Both the position numbers and the translations under genes were made by a program. From the NCBI GenBank assembly GCA_900766135.1, contig CAAFUF010000036.1, forward strand, positions 1-64,000: a stretch of 64,000 nt of DNA, given 5' to 3'. The notes beneath the pieces were generated by a model. That model saw only the letters and a list, made by a program, of their open reading frames with translations, did no database searches and was not told the origin of the DNA. Of the stretch, positions 7,650 to 15,523 are shown piece after piece; the stretch's first letter is position 1, and each line of letters opens with the position of its first letter. This stretch comes from Paenibacillaceae bacterium (GTDB lineage Bacteria > Bacillota > Bacilli > Paenibacillales > Paenibacillaceae).

Positions 7650-8855
7650 ATGCCTTCCGAAAGCAAGCCGATTCGGCTAAACCGGTTTCTGGTCTTGACC
7701 ATGGCCGTCACCGCCGGCATCGCCGTGGCAAACCTCTATTACATCCAACCGCTGTTAGCGGAAATTGCCGCTGCGTTTCACGTCACGCAAGCCCAGGTGG
7801 GTTATGCCGCCACCTTGACGCAAGTCGGCTATGCCCTTGGGATGCTGATGATCTTGCCGCTCGCCGATATCCGCGAGAAAAAATCGCTCATCCTGTTCAT
7901 GCTCGTCTGCTCGGCCGGCGCCCTGCTGTTTATGGCGTTTGCTTGGAACAGTACCGCGCTGAGCGTCGCCTCCTTCGCCGTCGGCTTCACCTCCGTCGTG
8001 CCCCAGCTGATCGTGCCGCTCGCCGCGCAGCTGGCCGATCCGAAGGAGAGAGGCCGAATTATCGGCACCGTCATGAGCGGACTCCTCATCGGGATCCTCG
8101 TCTCCCGGACCTTCAGCGGACTCGTCGGCGAATATCTCGGCTGGCCGGCCGTCTATTTTATCGCCTCCGGACTCATGATCCTTTTGGCCTTCTTCCTGAC
8201 GTTCCGCCTGCCCAAGTCCCCGTCCACGACAGCGGCCGGGTACGGGGCTTTGTTCCGCTCGATGGCCTCGCTCATCAAGGATCTGCCGCTGCTTCGCGAA
8301 GCGTCGCTGAACGGCGGCATGATGTTCGCCGCCTTCAGCGTGTTCTGGACGACGCTCTCGTTCCTGCTGGCCGAACCGCGCTACGGCCTTGGCCCTGACG
8401 CGGCCGGTCTGTTCGGGCTCATCGGCGTCGTCGGGGCCCTGGCCGCTCCGGTTGCCGGGCGGATGGCCGACCGGCGCAGCCCGCGCTTCACCATCGGCAT
8501 CGGCATGGGCGCGGTCATCCTCGCCTACGTCTGCATGCTGGGCTTCGGCTATGCCTTGGCGGGGCTGGTTGTCGGCGTGATCCTGCTTGATCTCGGCGTC
8601 CAATCGACGCAGATCTCCAACCAGGCCCGCATCCACGCGATCAGCAACGAAGCCCGCAACCGCATCAACACGATCTACATGGTATCGTATTTCGTCGGCG
8701 GCGCGTTGGGCTCTTGGGTCGGCTCGCTCAGCTACGCGCATTTCGGCTGGACCGGCGTGTGCATCGCCGGCCTGTTGACGCAAATCATCGCCGTTTACGC
8801 GCAAGTGTGCGGCCGACGGCGCGAGCGGGTCGAAAGATCGGGCGCGCCAGCGTAA
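7650..8855 (+). CDS. MFS transporter, multidrug/arabinose efflux type
   Basis: Cytoplasmic-membrane exporter of the major facilitator superfamily, 401 residues with 12 predicted membrane helices. The ATG at 7650 follows AAAAGGAGG by 7 bases; the open frame reaching back to 7278 overlaps the previous gene and its terminator and is not used. The family motif in the loop between helices 2 and 3 appears as LADIREKKSLI. An internal repeat-half motif reads AGRMADRRSPR near residue 270. Its substrate is unknown. The stop codon is also the first base group of the intergenic repeat at 8852-8983. Confidence 0.88.
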   Translation: MPSESKPIRLNRFLVLTMAVTAGIAVANLYYIQPLLAEIAAAFHVTQAQVGYAATLTQVGYALGMLMILPLADIREKKSLILFMLVCSAGALLFMAFAWNSTALSVASFAVGFTSVVPQLIVPLAAQLADPKERGRIIGTVMSGLLIGILVSRTFSGLVGEYLGWPAVYFIASGLMILLAFFLTFRLPKSPSTTAAGYGALFRSMASLIKDLPLLREASLNGGMMFAAFSVFWTTLSFLLAEPRYGLGPDAAGLFGLIGVVGALAAPVAGRMADRRSPRFTIGIGMGAVILAYVCMLGFGYALAGLVVGVILLDLGVQSTQISNQARIHAISNEARNRINTIYMVSYFVGGALGSWVGSLSYAHFGWTGVCIAGLLTQIIAVYAQVCGRRRERVERSGAPA

Positions 8856-8983
8856 CGGAACCAGGGGACCTTATTCCCCCTTTCCCGGCGATTTTCTGTC
8901 CTAACGGAACGTAAAAACCTTATTCCGCTCCAATCACGCCCATGTAGGTGATTTGGAGGGAATAAGGTCGCAACGTTCCGTTA
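8852..8983. repeat. Intergenic repeat with long imperfect hairpin
   Basis: The half-unit taacggaac...accttattcc occurs twice in direct order (8853 and 8902). The second copy is mirrored: TAACGGAACG, CCTTATTCC and CTCCAATCAC (8902-8937) pair with GTGATTTGGAG, GGAATAAGG and CGTTCCGTTA (8948-8983). The result is an 82-bp near-palindrome between the convergent MFS and Nudix genes. The first copy starts inside the MFS stop codon. Confidence 0.8.
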
Positions 8984-8991
8984 ATCCCCGT

Positions 8992-9414
8992 CTACTCCCG
9001 TCTTTGTAACGCCTCGATCGCTGCCGAGGTGAAGCTCGCCAGCTTGTCCGGCAAGCGGTTCAGCGGGAACCACTCCATCGCCCCGATGGCTCCCCCTTCC
9101 TCCATATTCCGAAGTTCGCCGCCGACAATCTCCGCTTCGTAAATCACCGAAACCCAATGCTCCGTCTTTTCCGGCCGGATCGTTTCCGCCGTACATAATA
9201 CCCCGGTTACCGCGATATCGAGGTTCACTTCTTCCTTGATCTCCCGCACGACGCCGTGCTCCATCGTTTCGTACAAATCGATTTTCCCGCCAGGAATGCT
9301 CCAGGTGCCCTTTTCCGGCTCCCGATTGCGCAGCACCATCAGGATCTCTCCCCGGTCGTTCCGTATTACCGCACCAACGCCCAATCGCGGAACGGCGGTT
9401 TCCTTCGTATTCAT
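8992..9414 (-). CDS. Nudix hydrolase
   Basis: 140-residue pyrophosphohydrolase of the Nudix superfamily, acting on a nucleoside diphosphate linked to another moiety. The ATG at 9414 follows AGGTGGGGG; an upstream ATG at 9447 has no site. The Nudix box starts at GGKIDLYETMEHG and runs into REIKEEV, so the metal-binding REUXEE core is intact. The glycine expected two positions later is replaced by Asn. The signal WSIPGGK just before it is typical of MutT/ADP-ribose-type members. A TATAAT on the minus strand at 9470-9465 is the likely -10 element. Substrate unknown. Confidence 0.9.
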   Translation of the reverse strand: MNTKETAVPRLGVGAVIRNDRGEILMVLRNREPEKGTWSIPGGKIDLYETMEHGVVREIKEEVNLDIAVTGVLCTAETIRPEKTEHWVSVIYEAEIVGGELRNMEEGGAIGAMEWFPLNRLPDKLASFTSAAIEALQRRE

Positions 9415-9494
9415 GCGTTCCCCCACCTCTCTATCGTACACTCGCAAGTAAATCGCCGGGTTCTATTATAAAGCAAAAACCTTTTTCCTTGTTT

Positions 9495-9537
9495 TGTGAA
9501 TTATTTCACTTTAATAGGATAAGAATCGCGTTATTCT
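9495..9537 (+). promoter_or_regulatory. CRP/FNR-type box and -10 element of the FMN-binding reductase gene
   Basis: TGTGA-N6-TCACT (TGTGAATTATTTCACT, 9495-9510) matches the Fnr/CRP half-site arrangement known from B. subtilis Fnr (TGTGA-N6-TCACA). The -10-like TATTCT is at 9532-9537, putting the box near -41.5, the class II activator position. There is no good -35 element. The same box with the same 37-bp offset to TATCCT precedes the flavoprotein gene at 54199. Confidence 0.68.
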
Positions 9538-9542
9538 GATAC

Positions 9543-9567
9543 TGACCACGGTCACTGACTACGGTCA
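9543..9567 (+). promoter_or_regulatory. Tandem TGACyACGGTCA operator repeats
   Basis: TGACCACGGTCA (9543-9554, dyad TGACC/GGTCA) and TGACTACGGTCA (9556-9567) repeat at 13-bp spacing across the expected transcription start. They are the natural operator for the TetR regulator encoded just downstream of the reductase; a CTGACC half-site also occurs before that regulator's own ribosome site. Confidence 0.6.
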
Positions 9568-9608
9568 TCGAACGCGGCCAAATTAAGGGTTAAAGGGGAG
9601 TTTTGGCT

Positions 9609-11510
9609 ATGAAATCTTGGATGAAGCCGGTAACGGCGGGCTTATTGGGCCTGGCACTCGTGCTTGGCGGCGCGCAAATCGGCAGCAAAGCCGTCAGTAA
9701 TGCCAATGCCGCTGCCGCTGCGAGCAGTAAGACGGGCACGGCGACGGAAAAGGGCTTTGGCGGCGACGTCAAGGTTACGTTGACCGTCGAAGGCAAGAAA
9801 ATCACCAAAGTCACGATTCAAGCGGACAAGGAAACGCCGGAGGTTGGGGGCGCTGCCGCGAAGAAACTGCAGGAGCAAATGTTAGCCAAGCAGAACGTCG
9901 AGCTGGACGCCATCGCCGGCGCATCCCACACCTCGGCCGCCGTATTGGCTGCCGCTAAAGCGGCGCTGGCGCAAACCGGCTTGAAGCCATCTGATTTGCA
10001 AACGGTTACGACCGGCGGCAAGGTACAAACCGCTACGGCGGACGTCGTCATCGTTGGCGGCGGCACTTCGGGAACGGCCGCTGCGCTGGCTGCGGTCCAA
10101 AACGGAGCGAAGGTCATCGTGCTGGAGAAAACCTCCGCCATGGGCGGTCTCTTAAATTACGCGATGGGCATCGCCGGTACGGAAACCTCGTTGCAAAAAA
10201 CGGCCGGAGAAACCGTAACGACCGAATACCTGTTTAACTATCTGGAGAAATACAACCATTACCGCAGTAACGCCCCGCTGCTCAAAGCGATTCTCAACAA
10301 ATCGGGCAGTACGATCGATTGGCTGCAGGCCAACGGCATCGGATTGCGGCTGAGCCTTGGGGTCAACCAGAAGCTGCACGTCGATTCGCCAAAGACCTAT
10401 CACCTGTGGACGAACGCGAAAGCCGATTTTGCCAAGCTGCATGAACGGATGCAAAAGGAACTCGGTGTCGACGTCCGCTTCAACACGACCGGCCAATCGT
10501 TGATCACCGATGCCAACGGGCGCGTCACCGGTGTTACCGCCACCATGGAGGACGGCAGCACCCTGAAGGTGAGCGCGAAGAACGTCATTCTCGCAAGCGG
10601 CGGCTTCGGCGCCAACGAAGAGATGTTCAAAGAGAAAACAAAAGTCAATTACTACAACTATTACGGATGGGGGAACAAAGGCGAAGGCGTGAAGATGGCC
10701 TGGGCGATCGGAGCCGACGAAATCGGCAGCGGCGTGATCCAGATCCACCTCGGCGACCTGTCGGGGACGAAAGGGATCTTCGAAAACTACAACGGCCGTC
10801 CGACCTTTACGGTGAAAGACCTTCCGCTGTTCTGGGTCAACAAAGAAGGCACACGGTTCGTCGACGAAGGGGTCGTGTACGACAACGTTCTGTGGGGGAA
10901 TGCCGCTTACTCCGTAGGCGGAGAATATTTTGCCGTGATTGATCAAACTACCGTGGACAAGCTGACCCAAGAGGGCAGCAACTTGTGCGGCGCGTACCAA
11001 GTGAACGGGGACGGCTTGTTTGCCCAAGGTCGCAACGACGTCACCAAGTTGAAGACCGCCCCGATCAAGGATTTGCAAGCTGACCTGGAGACGTTCGCCA
11101 AGGACGGCGTTGTCGCCATCGGCAAGACGCTCGACGATTTGGCCGCCAAAACCGGCATGAATGCCGCAAAATTGAAAGCCTCGGCGCAAACCTATAACCA
11201 AGCCGTAGCGGCCAAAAAAGATACGCTTTATTACAAAGACCCGGCTTACCTGCAATACAAGATCGAAAAAGGTCCGTTCTACGCCATCCGAGTCAGCGGT
11301 TCGACTTACGGGTCGATCGGAGGCGTGCGCGTCAACGAAGACCTGCAGGCTTTGACGGCCGAAGGCAAGGTCATTCCCGGCCTGTATGCCGTCGGGAACG
11401 ATGCCGGCGGATTGTACGACAACAGCTACCCGGATGTGGAAGGCTTGACGATGGCGTTTGCCGTCAACTCCGGCCGAATTGCCGGGGAGCATGCCGCGGC
11501 GCATAAATAA
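9609..11510 (+). CDS. Exported FMN-binding, FAD-dependent fumarate-reductase-like flavoprotein
   Basis: 633-residue oxidoreductase of the flavocytochrome c/urocanate-fumarate reductase group. Start is the ATG at 9609, eight bases after GGGGAG. A signal peptide (MKSWMKPVTAGLLGLALVLGG, with AxA sites after) directs export. An FMN_bind domain spans about 45-130 with AGASHTSAAV, where covalent FMN attaches by ApbE; the usual Thr is Ser here. The FAD domain begins with VVIVGGGTSGTAAALAA near 145. No heme motif is present. The fumarate-binding HPT and GGxRxGG signatures of its paralogue at 54199 are replaced (QIHLGDL, GNDAGGLYDNSYPDVEG), so the substrate is probably another enoate. Control appears dual: FNR-type activation and TetR repression. 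Confidence 0.85.
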   Translation: MKSWMKPVTAGLLGLALVLGGAQIGSKAVSNANAAAAASSKTGTATEKGFGGDVKVTLTVEGKKITKVTIQADKETPEVGGAAAKKLQEQMLAKQNVELDAIAGASHTSAAVLAAAKAALAQTGLKPSDLQTVTTGGKVQTATADVVIVGGGTSGTAAALAAVQNGAKVIVLEKTSAMGGLLNYAMGIAGTETSLQKTAGETVTTEYLFNYLEKYNHYRSNAPLLKAILNKSGSTIDWLQANGIGLRLSLGVNQKLHVDSPKTYHLWTNAKADFAKLHERMQKELGVDVRFNTTGQSLITDANGRVTGVTATMEDGSTLKVSAKNVILASGGFGANEEMFKEKTKVNYYNYYGWGNKGEGVKMAWAIGADEIGSGVIQIHLGDLSGTKGIFENYNGRPTFTVKDLPLFWVNKEGTRFVDEGVVYDNVLWGNAAYSVGGEYFAVIDQTTVDKLTQEGSNLCGAYQVNGDGLFAQGRNDVTKLKTAPIKDLQADLETFAKDGVVAIGKTLDDLAAKTGMNAAKLKASAQTYNQAVAAKKDTLYYKDPAYLQYKIEKGPFYAIRVSGSTYGSIGGVRVNEDLQALTAEGKVIPGLYAVGNDAGGLYDNSYPDVEGLTMAFAVNSGRIAGEHAAAHK

Positions 11511-11525
11511 CACAGGGTAAGGACA

Positions 11526-11576
11526 ACACCCCGTTCCCTTCGCGATTTCCGCGGAGAAACGGGGTGTCTTTGTTTT
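11526..11576. terminator. Terminator between convergent reductase and TetR genes
   Basis: ACACCCCGTT pairs with AACGGGGTGT around a 22-nt loop, followed by ctttgtttt. It serves the plus-strand flavoprotein transcript and may work both ways. Confidence 0.8.
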
Positions 11577-12159
11577 ACAAACGGATCGCGCTCATCATGA
11601 ATTCGAAATAATTCATGCCTTCCTGCATCAAGTCGTAACGTTCGCTGTCGGCGATCCAATAGCGGACCAGGCCGAGGTTGCCGTCCGACCAGTAATGGCC
11701 GATTTTCTCCGGATTCAGCTCTCGGCGGAAAACGCCCTGCTCTTGCCCCAGACGGACGTAACGCTCGATAAAGCTGTTATGCAGGTCGGATACGTCCCCG
11801 CTGGAGAACTGAACCGTATGAATGATTTTGAAGATTTCCCGCGACATCGCCGGCCCGCATTCCAGAACCGTGCGAAAATACAGCCGGGCATATTCCCGCA
11901 GCTGCGGCTCCGCCGGCTGCCCTGTATCAATCTCCAGATCGTGGAACAAACGGACGTTGATGTCCTTCAGGATTTCGATGGCGATGTCGCTTTTGGAGCT
12001 GAAGTGGGTATAGAACGAACCTTTGGCCACCTCGCTTTTCTGGCAAATCTGCGAGATCGTGACTTCGTCGTAACCGTAAGCCGTAATCAGCTCGATCGAA
12101 TTGCGTAAAATTTTCTCTTTGGTCAGCAGCGATTGCTGCTCCCTTTTTTTCAATGCCAT
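11575..12159 (-). CDS. TetR/AcrR family transcriptional regulator
   Basis: 194-residue dimeric repressor. The N-terminal helix-turn-helix covers about 15-60: KEKILRNSIELITAYGYDEVT, split as the recognition region SQICQKSEVAKGSFYTHFSSK. The rest is an all-helical ligand domain with no close match that I recognise. The ATG at 12159 follows GAGGGA. It sits convergent to and immediately after the FMN-binding reductase gene, whose promoter carries two TGACyACGGTCA dyads, so that gene is its likely target. The ligand may be the reductase substrate. Confidence 0.88.
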   Translation of the reverse strand: MALKKREQQSLLTKEKILRNSIELITAYGYDEVTISQICQKSEVAKGSFYTHFSSKSDIAIEILKDINVRLFHDLEIDTGQPAEPQLREYARLYFRTVLECGPAMSREIFKIIHTVQFSSGDVSDLHNSFIERYVRLGQEQGVFRRELNPEKIGHYWSDGNLGLVRYWIADSERYDLMQEGMNYFEFMMSAIRL

Positions 12160-12282
12160 GGCTTGTCCCTCATTACTCGGTCAGGATCCCTAACCGCAGC
12201 TCATCGTTCTATTCTTGTATCAGTGTAACGGATGTTTTGCTGGAGAGGCAAGTTCGGTTCGCTGCCTGTATCTGCTTTCAAA

Positions 12283-14007
12283 TTAGAATTTGAATTGTCC
12301 CACCAAGCGATTCAAATCGTCAGCGATCTCCTTCATTTCGCCGGTCGAAGCGGACACCTGCTTCATGCTGGCCAACTGTTGCTCGGTCGAGGCCGAGATC
12401 TCCTCGGTAGCCGCGGTGGATTCCTGTGCGATCGAGGAAATGCTTTCGATGGTGCCGATCACTTCGTTTTTGTCGTGGTTGATCTGCGTGATTCCGCCGA
12501 TCAGCTCTTGCATTCCCTCAATCATATGATGAATCGTCTGGTCGATTTGCCGGAAGGCTTGGCCGGTTTCCCGCGAAACCTCGCTCGTCCGGGTGATCAC
12601 CTCGGCCCCCTGCTGCATGTACTCCCGGGTTTTCGCAACCGCGGCGGCCACATCCCGCGCCATCTCCTCGATCCCTTGCACCGAACCCGTCGTTTGTTCG
12701 GCCAGCTTGCGGATTTGCTCCGCCACTACCGCGAACCCTCGTCCTTGTTCGCCGGCTCTGGCGCTTTCGATCATGGCATTCAACGCCAACAGATTGGTTT
12801 GCTCGGCAACGGCCTTGATCACCGTCGTGACCTGGGTAATCGATTCCGACTTGTCGCTAAGGTCGTTCACCTGCTCCTCGATGTTGATCGTCACTTCCGC
12901 GTTTTCGCGAATCGCCTTTTGCAAATGTTTCATGCTGCTCATGGTCGTTTGGTTCGCTTCCTGCGTTTCTTCGATGCTGGATTTCATCTGGTCCGCCCGC
13001 CCGCTAAGCGAAATAATCTCTTGTGCCAAGCGATTCAGCCGCTCCAGCCCTTCCTGCGCATTCACCGCAAGGTCTCCCGAACCCGACGCCAGGGCATCCG
13101 TCGCTGTCGAAATTTCCTTCGCCGCCTGCGAGCTTTCCCCGATCATGACCGAAAGCTGCTGCGAACCGGACGTGACCTGGCCGGCGCGAAGCTGGATGTT
13201 TTCCATCATTCCGCTCAGCTTGCTGCGCATATGGGCCAGATCCTCCGCCATTTTTCCGATTTCATCCGGGCTGCGATGGATGAACTCTTCCGAGAAATCC
13301 CCGGCGGCATAACTCTTGATTCGTTTGGACATCATCGTGATCGGACGGATCATCCGACGCCCCATAAGCAAGCCCAGGGCAACCGCTAACAGCAGGATCA
13401 CAAGTGAAATGACGATCGTTTCGATCAGCGCTTCCCGGATCTGGCCAAACATGCTTTTCAGCGAGATCCCGACATTCAATGCGCCGGAGAGCTCCTTGCT
13501 GTATGCAAAATCCGTGGAGATGTTATACACCTTCTCCCCTCCGGCGGTTTTCAAAATGCTGCCCTTGGTCTCCTGGTTGGAAACCACGGTGGTCAAATCC
13601 GTGTTCGTCGACGTTGCCGAAGCCGAAGCGGTGGCGTCGGTCCCTCCGGCTTCGTTCTCCCCGGTCTGGCTATTGTCGGATACGATCAGATTTCCCTTGG
13701 CATCGGAGAGGGAGATATAAACGATGTTGCCTTTCCCTTCCTCCTTAATCGTCTGGAACACCTTCTGCAGCTGGCCCATGTCCGACAGCTCGTTACTGAC
13801 GATCTCGCGTTTGATATTGGTCACCAGGGTTGTTCCGTCGCTTTTCATCTGGCTGGTCATCGATCTTTGTACCTCGTAATAGGACACCAGCGTAAAAGAA
13901 ACGGCGCAGACCGTCATGAGCAGCACGATCATTCCCACCAGTTTGCCGATAAGCGAGCGAGACCTGAATCTTTTGAACCATCGGAATGGAGTACCTAGCC
14001 TGGACAT
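12283..14007 (-). CDS. Methyl-accepting chemotaxis protein
   Basis: Membrane chemoreceptor of 574 residues. Helix TM1 is at about 20-43, an extracytoplasmic sensor at 44-193 with a low-complexity Ala/Thr/Ser stretch near 120-138, TM2 at 194-216, HAMP at 217-270, and a long coiled-coil signalling domain to the end. The hairpin tip that contacts CheA/CheW reads QTNLLALNAMIESARAGEQG; the usual AAIEAA is MIESA. The ATG at 14007 follows AAGGTGGA. The attractant is unknown. No che or flagellar genes are nearby, so this is an orphan receptor using a remote CheA system. Confidence 0.92.
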   Translation of the reverse strand: MSRLGTPFRWFKRFRSRSLIGKLVGMIVLLMTVCAVSFTLVSYYEVQRSMTSQMKSDGTTLVTNIKREIVSNELSDMGQLQKVFQTIKEEGKGNIVYISLSDAKGNLIVSDNSQTGENEAGGTDATASASATSTNTDLTTVVSNQETKGSILKTAGGEKVYNISTDFAYSKELSGALNVGISLKSMFGQIREALIETIVISLVILLLAVALGLLMGRRMIRPITMMSKRIKSYAAGDFSEEFIHRSPDEIGKMAEDLAHMRSKLSGMMENIQLRAGQVTSGSQQLSVMIGESSQAAKEISTATDALASGSGDLAVNAQEGLERLNRLAQEIISLSGRADQMKSSIEETQEANQTTMSSMKHLQKAIRENAEVTINIEEQVNDLSDKSESITQVTTVIKAVAEQTNLLALNAMIESARAGEQGRGFAVVAEQIRKLAEQTTGSVQGIEEMARDVAAAVAKTREYMQQGAEVITRTSEVSRETGQAFRQIDQTIHHMIEGMQELIGGITQINHDKNEVIGTIESISSIAQESTAATEEISASTEQQLASMKQVSASTGEMKEIADDLNRLVGQFKF

Positions 14008-14276
14008 TATGATTCCACCTTTTGTTTGAATTTTCGCAGGTTAGAGCCTTGCTATTTCGGTTGCATAATTGTAATTAATACAAACAAAGCTGCCTTCCTA
14101 ATATTAACCAAATCCGAGAATATCACAGTGACTATTTTAATAGTTCACAAGTCATGGCACAGAGGCTTGGGAGCCTGTATGTAAAAATATGCAAACTCAG
14201 ATGCCCGGTACCTTCCCGCCCACCGTCACATTTTTTTCACAACCTGCCCCATTTTCCCGGGGAATGCAAGCTTATC

Positions 14277-14304
14277 GCATATTTGCCCAGGTTTCGCAAA
14301 CAAT
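14277..14304 (+). promoter_or_regulatory. Sigma-E-like sporulation promoter of the coat genes
   Basis: GCATATT (14277-14283) and CAAACAAT (14297-14304) are 13 bp apart, close to the sigma-E consensus (about TCATATT and CATACAAT). Transcription would start near 14311, just before the ribosome site at 14324. The rest of the 331-bp gap (14008-14338) holds the MCP leader and a small dyad at 14128-14148. Confidence 0.55.
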
Positions 14305-14338
14305 AACCAGCGAATACCAAACGAAAGGAGCAGATGGC

Positions 14339-14524
14339 ATGGCCCAAGTCAATCAACAGGAGCTGCAAAGCCTGCGGCACCTGATCGGCGCCCATGAAAC
14401 GGCACATCAGAAAATGCTCACCTATGCGCAACAGTCCGTCGACCCGCAAGTCAAAGCCTATTTTCAACAATCGGCCCAGGACGCGCTGAACACCAAGCAA
14501 CAGCTGATGTCATTTTTAAACTAG
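14339..14524 (+). CDS. Small CotF-like spore coat protein (YraE-like)
   Basis: 61-residue protein. The ATG at 14339 lies eight bases after AAAGGAG; the open frame extends back to 14189 but that part has no ribosome site and overlaps the promoter. The sequence is helical and Gln-rich (NQQELQSLRHLIGAHETAHQ). It resembles the short CotF-related proteins that B. subtilis encodes next to longer ones in the yraD-yraE-yraF-yraG group. It is followed after 16 bp by the second coat gene and preceded by a sigma-E-like promoter, which supports expression in the mother cell. Confidence 0.75.
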   Translation: MAQVNQQELQSLRHLIGAHETAHQKMLTYAQQSVDPQVKAYFQQSAQDALNTKQQLMSFLN

Positions 14525-14540
14525 GGAGGTTCTCTACACG

Positions 14541-14789
14541 ATGATGCAGGATAAGGAAATGGTGAACGACGCGTTGTCCATGGTCAAAAGCAGCCTGAAC
14601 ACGTACAGCAGCGTTATTTCGGAATGCGCCAATCTCCAATTGAGATCAACCGTTCAGCAAATCCGGGATAACTGCGAGAAATCGCAATACGAGTTGTTCC
14701 GGTTGGCCCAGTCCAAAGGCTTCTACCAGCCGGCGATGATGGCAAACGACCAGGAAGTGCAACAAGTGAAGTCACAGCTCGGCAGCTGA
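14541..14789 (+). CDS. Spore coat protein, CotF family
   Basis: 82-residue protein with a Coat F domain: KEMVNDALSMVKSSLNTYSS, then ECANLQLRSTVQQIRDNCEKS and the ending FRLAQSKGFYQPA. Two Met codons begin the frame; the first ATG at 14541 is 11 bases from GGGAGG. It forms a two-gene operon with the 61-residue coat gene upstream and ends at a strong terminator. Family members are structural coat proteins assembled during sporulation, and some are DNA-damage or ferritin-fold-like helical bundles; no enzyme motif is visible. Confidence 0.85.
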   Translation: MMQDKEMVNDALSMVKSSLNTYSSVISECANLQLRSTVQQIRDNCEKSQYELFRLAQSKGFYQPAMMANDQEVQQVKSQLGS

Positions 14790-14814
14790 GGAACTCACCG
14801 ACGAATGCACGCGA

Positions 14815-14865
14815 AAAAAGCTTCCTCGCAGCCTTAACGGTTGCGGGAAGCTTTTTGCTCTTTTG
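14815..14865 (+). terminator. Terminator of the coat operon
   Basis: AAAAAGCTTCC...CGCA pairs with TGCG...GGAAGCTTTTT, followed by gctctttt. The stem is long and nearly perfect. Confidence 0.88.
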
Positions 14866-14934
14866 GGACACGCGACAAATATATGCGAAAAATCGAATAC
14901 AATGCGGTTGTTCGAGTATTCTATCTCGTAAGTT

Positions 14935-15504
14935 CTAACGTTGCTTCACTATCTGCTCTTGTTCTGCCTGCCGGTAGCGGGCCAATTCTTGGTTGAGCTC
15001 GGCGACCGCCTCGTCCAGTCGTCCCTTGAGCTGCTCCTCAAGAGCATATTCCCCGTTCTCCAGACGGTTGACCCATTGATCTACGGCGAACACGCCGCCT
15101 AGAATACGAGTCCCCCCAAGCGCCGCGACCACCGGCTTCAGGGCGTAGTCGACGGCCAGCAAATGGGCGATCGTCCCGCCGATGAACAGCGGCAGCACCA
15201 CTTTGCCTTGCAACCCTTTTTGCGGAATCAAATCCAGGATCGTCTTCAGCGCCCCCGAATAGGCTGCTTTATATACCGGGCTGGCGATGACAACGGCGTC
15301 CGCCGAGTCGACGGCATCGAGCGCGGCCTTGATTGCGGGGCTGGCGAAGTTAGCCCGCAGCAGATCCTCTGGCGGGAGCTCCGCCGCCGAAATCCAAGCG
15401 ATATCGTTACCGGCACGGCGCAGCCGTTCTTCCACATGTTCGGTTAATCCGAACAACCGGGACTTTAAGCTAGGACTCCCGGCAATGATGGCGACTCTTG
15501 CCAT
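14935..15504 (-). CDS. NADPH-dependent FMN reductase (SsuE type)
   Basis: 189-residue flavodoxin-fold reductase that supplies reduced FMN to two-component monooxygenases. Motifs: the phosphate loop AGSPSLKSRL near 8-17 and ASPVYKAAYSGALK near 75-88, both typical of SsuE/MsuE. The ATG at 15504 follows AAAGGAGGAAG. It is the last gene of the sulfur operon, 20 bp after the NtaA-type monooxygenase that needs FMNH2, so it is the likely partner of both luciferase-like monooxygenases here. In B. subtilis this slot of the ytmI operon is filled by the riboflavin kinase RibR instead. Confidence 0.87.
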   Translation of the reverse strand: MARVAIIAGSPSLKSRLFGLTEHVEERLRRAGNDIAWISAAELPPEDLLRANFASPAIKAALDAVDSADAVVIASPVYKAAYSGALKTILDLIPQKGLQGKVVLPLFIGGTIAHLLAVDYALKPVVAALGGTRILGGVFAVDQWVNRLENGEYALEEQLKGRLDEAVAELNQELARYRQAEQEQIVKQR

Positions 15505-15523
15505 GGACTCTTCCTCCTTTCCA

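Noticed and set aside
10152..11513. 453-codon open frame opposite the FMN-binding reductase
   Set aside because: Shadow of the flavoprotein; no recognisable protein motif and no start signals.
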